Source of the DNA: Roseococcus sp. SYP-B2431 | GTDB lineage: Bacteria > Pseudomonadota > Alphaproteobacteria > Acetobacterales > Acetobacteraceae | Direction: 5' to 3' | Length of the DNA: 64,000 nucleotides | NCBI RefSeq assembly: GCF_004336745.1 | Contig: NZ_SJXD01000026.1 | Location: 310,001 to 374,000, forward strand | Shown: positions 59,267 through 64,000 of the stretch, piece by piece | Layout: the number at the start of each line of letters is the position of its first letter | Numbering within the stretch: position 1 is the first letter of the stretch | Position numbers and translations under genes: made by a program | Notes under the pieces: model-generated | What the model was told of the DNA's origin: nothing | The model's database searches: none | Seen by the model: the letters and a program-made list of their open reading frames with translations, nothing else

Positions 59267-60076
59267 TCAGCGGCGGGCGGGCTGCTGCGCCGGAGGAGCG
59301 GCAGGGGCCGGAGCGGCCGGACGGGCCGGGGCGGCGCCGCCGGGCGCCTGGGCGCCGGCAGGCGGCGTCGGCGGCTGCGAACCGTCGCTCTCGGCCGGGA
59401 TCGTGACCTGCCGCAGGGTGCGGTTGAACTGCTGCGCCACCTCTTCCGTCAGATCGAAGGCCGGCTCGTTCATGATCACCAGGGGCCGCGGCAGGACGAT
59501 GTTGACGTTGCGGCTGCCGGCGACCTGACGCACGACGACGCCGAGCGACTCCTCGATCTGCACGAGCGATTGCTGCGCCGCCTGCTCGATCGCCTGGCTG
59601 CGGTTGCGGAAGATGCGCTGGCTGTCGGTGATCCGATCCTGCAGCTCGCGCTCGCGGTTGCGGATCTGCTCCGGATTCATCTGGGCGCGCTGCGTGGCCA
59701 GCGCCTGCTGCGCGTCGCGCCAGCCGTTCTGCTCGCGCTGCAGGTCGTCGTTCAGCCGGGTCCGGCGCCGCTCGATCTCCTCGCGCACCTGGTTGAAGGC
59801 CGTGGAGAGGCGCTGGATCTCTGGAATGTCCACGATGCCGATCACGGCGGCGGGCGGCGGAGTCCCGGGCGGCAGCGCCGCCGGGCGGGCCGCAGCCGGG
59901 GCCGGACGCGAAGGCGCCTGGGCCGGACGCTGCGGCTGCGCCTGCGCCGGACGCTGGCCGGCAGCCCCCTGGTTCTGGCCTGGGACGAACCACTCCTGGC
60001 CCTGCCGCTGCTGCGCGAAGGCCACGCTCGGGGCCAGCCCCAGCAGAAGGGCCATCGGAAGTCGGAACGATGTCAT
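59267..60076 (-). CDS. OmpH/Skp-family periplasmic chaperone with low-complexity extensions
   Basis: The 269-residue protein has a signal peptide (MTSFRLPMALLLGLAPSVAFAQ). The Skp core follows (IGIVDIPEIQRLSTAFNQVREEIERRRTRLNDDLQREQNGW, with a long coiled coil and a C-terminal NVNIVLPRPLVIMNEPAFDLTEEVAQQFNRTL strand). About 55 Pro/Ala/Gln-rich residues precede the core and about 40 Pro/Ala residues follow it. Skp holds unfolded outer-membrane proteins for BamA, the adjacent upstream gene. The extended tails exceed typical Skp length (about 160). Confidence 0.88.
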   Translation of the reverse strand: MTSFRLPMALLLGLAPSVAFAQQRQGQEWFVPGQNQGAAGQRPAQAQPQRPAQAPSRPAPAAARPAALPPGTPPPAAVIGIVDIPEIQRLSTAFNQVREEIERRRTRLNDDLQREQNGWRDAQQALATQRAQMNPEQIRNRERELQDRITDSQRIFRNRSQAIEQAAQQSLVQIEESLGVVVRQVAGSRNVNIVLPRPLVIMNEPAFDLTEEVAQQFNRTLRQVTIPAESDGSQPPTPPAGAQAPGGAAPARPAAPAPAAPPAQQPARR

Positions 60077-60098
60077 TGGCGTCTACCTGTCCCAGCGC

Positions 60099-62438
60099 TC
60101 AGAAGCGCGTACCAAAGCCAAAACGGAAAACCTGGGTCTCGTCGTAGCGCTGCTTCGCCAGCGCCTGAGCGACGTCGAGATTGATGAGCCCGAAGGGGCT
60201 CCTCCAGGAGATGCCCACGCCTGCGCCGACGCGCGGCGTGGAGGTGTCGCCGATCCCCGCGCCCGAGACCGTGTCCCAGAGCGCGCCGACATCGACGAAG
60301 GCCCGGCCGATCAGGCCGATCTCGGACGGCACCGGCAGCGGGAAGCGCATCTCGGTCGTCTGCGTCCACATCATGCGGCCGCCAAGGGCGTCCCTCGTCG
60401 CGAGATCGCGCGGGCCGGCGCCGGCGAGGGCGAAGCCGCGCAGGTTCTCGCCGCCGAGGAAGAAGCGGTCGACGATGCGATCCTGGTTGCGGCCGCCATA
60501 GGACTGCAGCGCGCCCACGCTGCCGAAGAAGGTCAGCACGTAGTCCGGATTGCCGAAGACCCGCTCGAACGGCAGGTAGAGCGCGCCGTCGAGACGGGCG
60601 CGCACATAGGCCACGTCGCCGCCCAGGCCGGCGAAATCGGTGCCGAGGCGCAGCAGGTAGCCCCGGCGCGGCTCGATCAGGTTGTCGCGGGTGTCATAGG
60701 CCAGCGTCTGGCTGACCTGGCTAAGGACGGTGCTGCCCTGCTGCTCCAGAACGAAGCGCGAGGCGCCGGGCTGGATGTCGTAGATGTCGCGATTGACGAG
60801 GCTGTAGGACCAGGACTGCCGCAGGCGCTCGTTGAACTCGTAGCCGGCGCGCAGCGCGAAGCCGGCGCGGCGCTCGCTGTATTGCGAGACCGTGAGCAGG
60901 TTCCGCTGGATGTAGAAGACGTCGGCGCCGACCGCGAGGTTCCGGTCCAGGAAGGCCGGCTCGGTCAGCGAGATGTCCACCTGGCTGCGCCGCTGCGCGA
61001 TCGTGGTGTTGAGGCGCGCATCGAGGCCAGTGCCCGAGAGATTGCGCTCGCGCAGGCCGAAATCGGCCAGGAAGCCGGCATCGGTCGAATAGCCGCCGCC
61101 CACGCTCACCTCGCCGGTCGCGCGCTCGGCGACCTGCGTGGTCAGGATGGTGCGGTCCGGGGCGGTGCCCGGGGAGTTGGTGATCTGGACGTCGCTGAAA
61201 TAGCCCAGGTTGCGGATGCGCTCGCGCGAGCGGCGGACCTGGGCGGCGTTGAAGGCGTCGCCCTCCGCCAGGCGGAACTCCCGGCGGATCACGCGGTCCT
61301 GCGTGCGGGTATTGCCGTTGATGTCGATGCGCTCGACGAAGACGCGCGGCGCCTCATTCACCGCGAAGGTGATGTTGACCTTGCGGGCCTCCGTGTCGCG
61401 GGTGATGCGCGGCTGGACGTCGACGAAGGGGAAGCCGCGCAGGTTGGCGGCGTCCGCCAGCGCCTGGGCGCTGCGCTCGACGGCGTCGCCGTCGTACCAC
61501 TCGCCCGGCGCGATCTCGAGGAAGCGCCGGATCTCGGCCGTGTTCAGGTTCGGGAAGGCGGAGGTGATCTCGACCGTGCCGAAGGTGTAGCGCTGCCCCT
61601 CGTCGATATTATAGGTCAGGAAGAAGCCGCTGCGGTCCGGCGCCAGCTCGGCGGTCGCGGCGCCGACCTGCACGTCGGGATAGCCGGTGCGGAGGTAATA
61701 GCGGCGCAGCAGCTCGCGGTCGAAGTTGAGGCGATCCGGGTCGAAGGTGTCGGAATTGGAGAGGAAGCGGTAGAAGGCCTGCTCCTTCGTGGACACGACC
61801 TCGCGCAGGCGCGAATCGCTGTAGGCCCGGTTGCCGACGAAGTTGATGCGCGCCACGAGCGCCGCCTCGCCCTCCTGGATCTCGAAGACGACATCGACCC
61901 GGTTCTGGTCCAGCTCGATGATCTTCGGCTCGACGCGCGCGGCGAAGCGGCCACGGCGCGCGTAGAGGTCCAGAATGCGCTGGCGGTCGGCCTGGACGAG
62001 CTGCGAGGTGTACACGGCGCGCGAGCGCAGCTGGACCTCGTTGCGCAGCACGTCGTCGGAGACGCGGCGGTTGCCCTCGAAGGCCACGCGGCTGATCAGC
62101 GGGTTCTCGGCCACATCCACGACGACGCGCGAGCCGTCGCGGGAGACGCGCACATCGCGGAACAGGCCGGTCGCGAAAAGGCTGCGGATCGAGCGGTCCG
62201 CCCGGTCGGCGTCATAGGCGTCGCCCGGCTGAAGCAGCATGTAGCTGCGGACCGTATCGGTCTCGATCCGCTGGTTGCCGCGGACCTCGACCGCCGTGAT
62301 GATTCCGCCCGGCGCCTCGGCGGCGCGGGCGGGCACGGGCCGGCGGCCCTGCGCCTCGGCCTGGCCTGGCGACAGCATCACGAGACCGGCGGTCGTGAGC
62401 AGGATTGCGCGCAGCGTTGTCGTCAAGGAAAGACCCAT
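60099..62438 (-). CDS. bamA: Outer-membrane protein assembly factor BamA
   Basis: The 779-residue protein has a signal peptide (MGLSLTTTLRAILLTTAGLVMLSPGQAEAQ) and five POTRA domains beginning ITAVEVRGNQRIETDTVRSYM. The barrel carries the VRGY-like motif LRGFALAGAGPRD and ends at the terminal FRFGFGTRF, the C-terminal aromatic signature. It inserts beta-barrel proteins in the outer membrane. The start at 62438 was chosen by the signal peptide; longer in-frame upstream sequence is shadow. Confidence 0.97.
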   Translation of the reverse strand: MGLSLTTTLRAILLTTAGLVMLSPGQAEAQGRRPVPARAAEAPGGIITAVEVRGNQRIETDTVRSYMLLQPGDAYDADRADRSIRSLFATGLFRDVRVSRDGSRVVVDVAENPLISRVAFEGNRRVSDDVLRNEVQLRSRAVYTSQLVQADRQRILDLYARRGRFAARVEPKIIELDQNRVDVVFEIQEGEAALVARINFVGNRAYSDSRLREVVSTKEQAFYRFLSNSDTFDPDRLNFDRELLRRYYLRTGYPDVQVGAATAELAPDRSGFFLTYNIDEGQRYTFGTVEITSAFPNLNTAEIRRFLEIAPGEWYDGDAVERSAQALADAANLRGFPFVDVQPRITRDTEARKVNITFAVNEAPRVFVERIDINGNTRTQDRVIRREFRLAEGDAFNAAQVRRSRERIRNLGYFSDVQITNSPGTAPDRTILTTQVAERATGEVSVGGGYSTDAGFLADFGLRERNLSGTGLDARLNTTIAQRRSQVDISLTEPAFLDRNLAVGADVFYIQRNLLTVSQYSERRAGFALRAGYEFNERLRQSWSYSLVNRDIYDIQPGASRFVLEQQGSTVLSQVSQTLAYDTRDNLIEPRRGYLLRLGTDFAGLGGDVAYVRARLDGALYLPFERVFGNPDYVLTFFGSVGALQSYGGRNQDRIVDRFFLGGENLRGFALAGAGPRDLATRDALGGRMMWTQTTEMRFPLPVPSEIGLIGRAFVDVGALWDTVSGAGIGDTSTPRVGAGVGISWRSPFGLINLDVAQALAKQRYDETQVFRFGFGTRF

Positions 62439-62515
62439 ATGTTTGCGTCGAGCCGGAGCCGGCGGGAACATAGCCGCGCCGCCGGCATGCCGCCACCCCG
62501 CCGTTTCCCGCGCCC

Positions 62516-63631
62516 TCATCCGACCAGCCCGGCGACCCAGCGGCCGATCCCGCCATGGGCGATATCGTTCCACGTGGCGAACAGAAACAGGCAGATCAGC
62601 ACCGCGAAGCCGGCGCGGAAGCCGACCTCCAGGGCCTTGGGCGGAAGCGGCCGCCCCCGGATCGCCTCGGCGGCGTAGAACATGAGGTGGCCGCCGTCCA
62701 ACAGGGGGATGGGGAAGAGGTTCAGCAGGGCCAGGCTCACCGAGAGCAGCGCCATGAGGTTGATCAGCGGCACGATGCCGAGCGTCGCGGCCTGGCCCGA
62801 GACCTCGGCGATCCGGATGGGCCCTCCGAGCTCGGTCGCGCTGCGCGATCCGGACAGCATCTCGCCGATGCCCGCGAGGGTCGCCCAGCTGACCTCGGCG
62901 GTCTGCACGGTGCCGGCCCAGAGCGCCGAGAGGGGATCCAGCCGCTCGAAGACCGCCTGGCCGCCCTGGATTCCCAGGATGCCGACCGGCTGCGCCTCGC
63001 TGCCGGGACGAACGGCCGGCACGAGTTGGAGGTTCACCTCGCGCCCTTCGCGCTCCAGACGGACCGCGACCTGCTGGCCCGCCCGCGGCTGGATGTGGCG
63101 CTGAACCTGGTCGAATCGCGTCACGCGCTCGCCGTCGAGGGCCACGATCATGTCGCCCGCCATGACTCCGGCCACCTCGGCTGGGGAGCCCGGCGAAACG
63201 GCAGAGACCGTCGTCAGCCCCCTCGGAACGCCGTTCGTCGCGAAGAGGATGGCGAAGAGCAGCGCCGCCAGCAGGAAATTGGCAGCCGGGCCGGCCGCGA
63301 CCACGATGGCCCGATCCAGCACGCCCTTGTTGTGGAAGGTGAGGCCGGGGCGCTCCGGCACCCGGTCCGCCTCCGGCGTCTCGTCGAGGGGCGCCTGGCC
63401 GTGCAGCTTCACGTAGCCGCCGAGCGGGATCCAGGCGATGCGCCACTGGGTTCCGCGCCGGTCCCGCCAGGAAGCGATCGCCTTGCCGAAGCCGATGCTG
63501 AAGGCGTCGACGTGCACCTTGCGCCAGCGCGCCGCCAGATAGTGCCCGAGCTCGTGAAAGAAGATCAGGACGCCCAGCACGGCCAGGAAGGCCAGCATGG
63601 TCCGCACGGCAGAAGGCAGGAATTCAAGCAT
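62516..63631 (-). CDS. rseP: Intramembrane site-2 metalloprotease RseP
   Basis: The 371-residue protein has the zinc motif VLIFFHELGHYLAARW, a WIPLGGYVKLHGQ segment, one PDZ domain (VSPGSPAEVAGVMAGDMIVALDGE) and the membrane LLNLFPIPLLDGGHLMFYAAEAI with the third zinc ligand. It cleaves anti-sigma factors and signal peptide remnants in the inner membrane. Family members of this size usually have one or two PDZ domains; one is visible here. Confidence 0.96.
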   Translation of the reverse strand: MLEFLPSAVRTMLAFLAVLGVLIFFHELGHYLAARWRKVHVDAFSIGFGKAIASWRDRRGTQWRIAWIPLGGYVKLHGQAPLDETPEADRVPERPGLTFHNKGVLDRAIVVAAGPAANFLLAALLFAILFATNGVPRGLTTVSAVSPGSPAEVAGVMAGDMIVALDGERVTRFDQVQRHIQPRAGQQVAVRLEREGREVNLQLVPAVRPGSEAQPVGILGIQGGQAVFERLDPLSALWAGTVQTAEVSWATLAGIGEMLSGSRSATELGGPIRIAEVSGQAATLGIVPLINLMALLSVSLALLNLFPIPLLDGGHLMFYAAEAIRGRPLPPKALEVGFRAGFAVLICLFLFATWNDIAHGGIGRWVAGLVG

Positions 63632-63642
63632 GATGGACTCCT

Positions 63643-64000
63643 TCAGGCGGCGGCGCGATGGGCGGCGATGCGGGAGGCCTCGCGGCGTGCGGCCTGGTCG
63701 AGCGCCAGGATCGAATCGAGGTCGGAAACCGGCTGGCTTCCCAGGGCCGCGAGCGTCTCCGCCACCACGGCCGCGATGTCGAGGAAGCCGAGGCCGCGCG
63801 CGAGGAAGAGTTCGACGGCCACTTCGTTCGCGGCGTTCAGCACGCAGGGCGCGCCGCCCTCGGCCTCCAGCGCCTCACGGGCGAGGCGCAGCGCGGGAAA
63901 GCGCTGGGTGTCGGGCGCGCCGAAATCGAGCCGGCTCAGCGCCGCGAGGTCGAGTCGCGCCACCTGCACGGCCATGCGGTTCGGCCAGGCGAGGCAGCTC
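63643..64000 (-). CDS. dxr: 1-deoxy-D-xylulose 5-phosphate reductoisomerase, C-terminal part
   Basis: The last 118 codons are in view, running off the right edge. They include LAWPNRM (cf. MAWPNRV in other Dxr proteins), VARLDLAALSRLDFGAPDTQRFPALRLAREALEAEGGAPCVLNAANEVAVELFLARGLGFLDI, typical of the Dxr C-terminal domain, and a helical tail. Dxr makes MEP for isoprenoid synthesis. It lies directly upstream of rseP, as in other alphaproteobacteria. Confidence 0.95.
   Translation of the reverse strand, partial: SCLAWPNRMAVQVARLDLAALSRLDFGAPDTQRFPALRLAREALEAEGGAPCVLNAANEVAVELFLARGLGFLDIAAVVAETLAALGSQPVSDLDSILALDQAARREASRIAAHRAAA

Overview
The window comes from a GC-rich alphaproteobacterial chromosome. 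The order dxr-rseP-bamA-skp-lpxD-fabZ-lpxA-lpxI, two tripartite-tricarboxylate (Bug/TctC) binding proteins, an ETC complex I accessory subunit gene and rplU-rpmA-obgE all point to the Acetobacteraceae (Roseomonas-like). That placement is inference, since no marker was searched. Core chromosome alternates with three accessory blocks.

Block A (1 to about 14,230) is the right end of a prophage or phage-like element that runs off the left edge. A minus-strand early module encodes a RuvC-like resolvase, a primase-helicase, a PD-(D/E)XK exonuclease, a DUF6511 protein, an SF2 helicase, an ssDNA-binding-type protein, a Sak4-type ATPase and a sigma-like factor. A cluster of GCAGTTTCG repeats (1,110-1,290) looks like iterons. 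Two unrecognised coupled genes (9,518-11,660) follow, then a plus-strand DUF2924 / large serine recombinase / HTH cassette that probably integrates the element.

Block B (about 14,340-27,410) is a restriction/defence island in one orientation. It starts with a promoter whose -10 lies in a dyad and a DUF4258-like small gene. Next come a fused methylase/specificity protein that has lost its methylase motifs, hsdM (broken by a one-base frameshift), hsdS and hsdR. Two coupled genes follow, an unknown 532-aa protein and an 810-aa protein with two HKD (phospholipase D-type) motifs. A tRNA-Ser(CGA) lies just beyond.

Core segment 1 (27,687-31,406) holds tRNA-Ser, rplU, rpmA, obgE, a polysaccharide deacetylase-like gene and a Bug receptor.

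Block C (31,548-50,246) is a delimited island of about 18.7 kb. A 45-bp direct repeat of the tRNA-Arg(TCT) 3' part marks both ends. It carries a P4-type tyrosine integrase, an AlpA-like regulator, a TOPRIM primase, a D5/P4-type helicase and a 92-nt near-perfect palindrome just after the helicase. Downstream is a cassette with a scaffold-like protein, a tail-fibre protein with a gp53-like C-terminus, a probable fibre partner and a terminase-small-subunit-like DNA-binding protein. A stand-alone HsdR-N nuclease and a membrane protein sit near the right end. No capsid, portal or large terminase gene is visible, so it looks like a phage satellite that carries its own fibre genes. A dead integrase remnant beside the tRNA suggests successive integrations.

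Core segment 2 (50,202-64,000) has tRNA-Arg, the complex I accessory subunit, an OpgC-like acyltransferase flanked by two SGNH paralogues (one lacking all catalytic motifs), a 23-bp tandem repeat that supplies the stop codons of two convergent genes, an isopropylmalate-type dehydrogenase, another Bug receptor, glyoxalase I, and the lipid A / outer-membrane assembly operon ending in a partial dxr.
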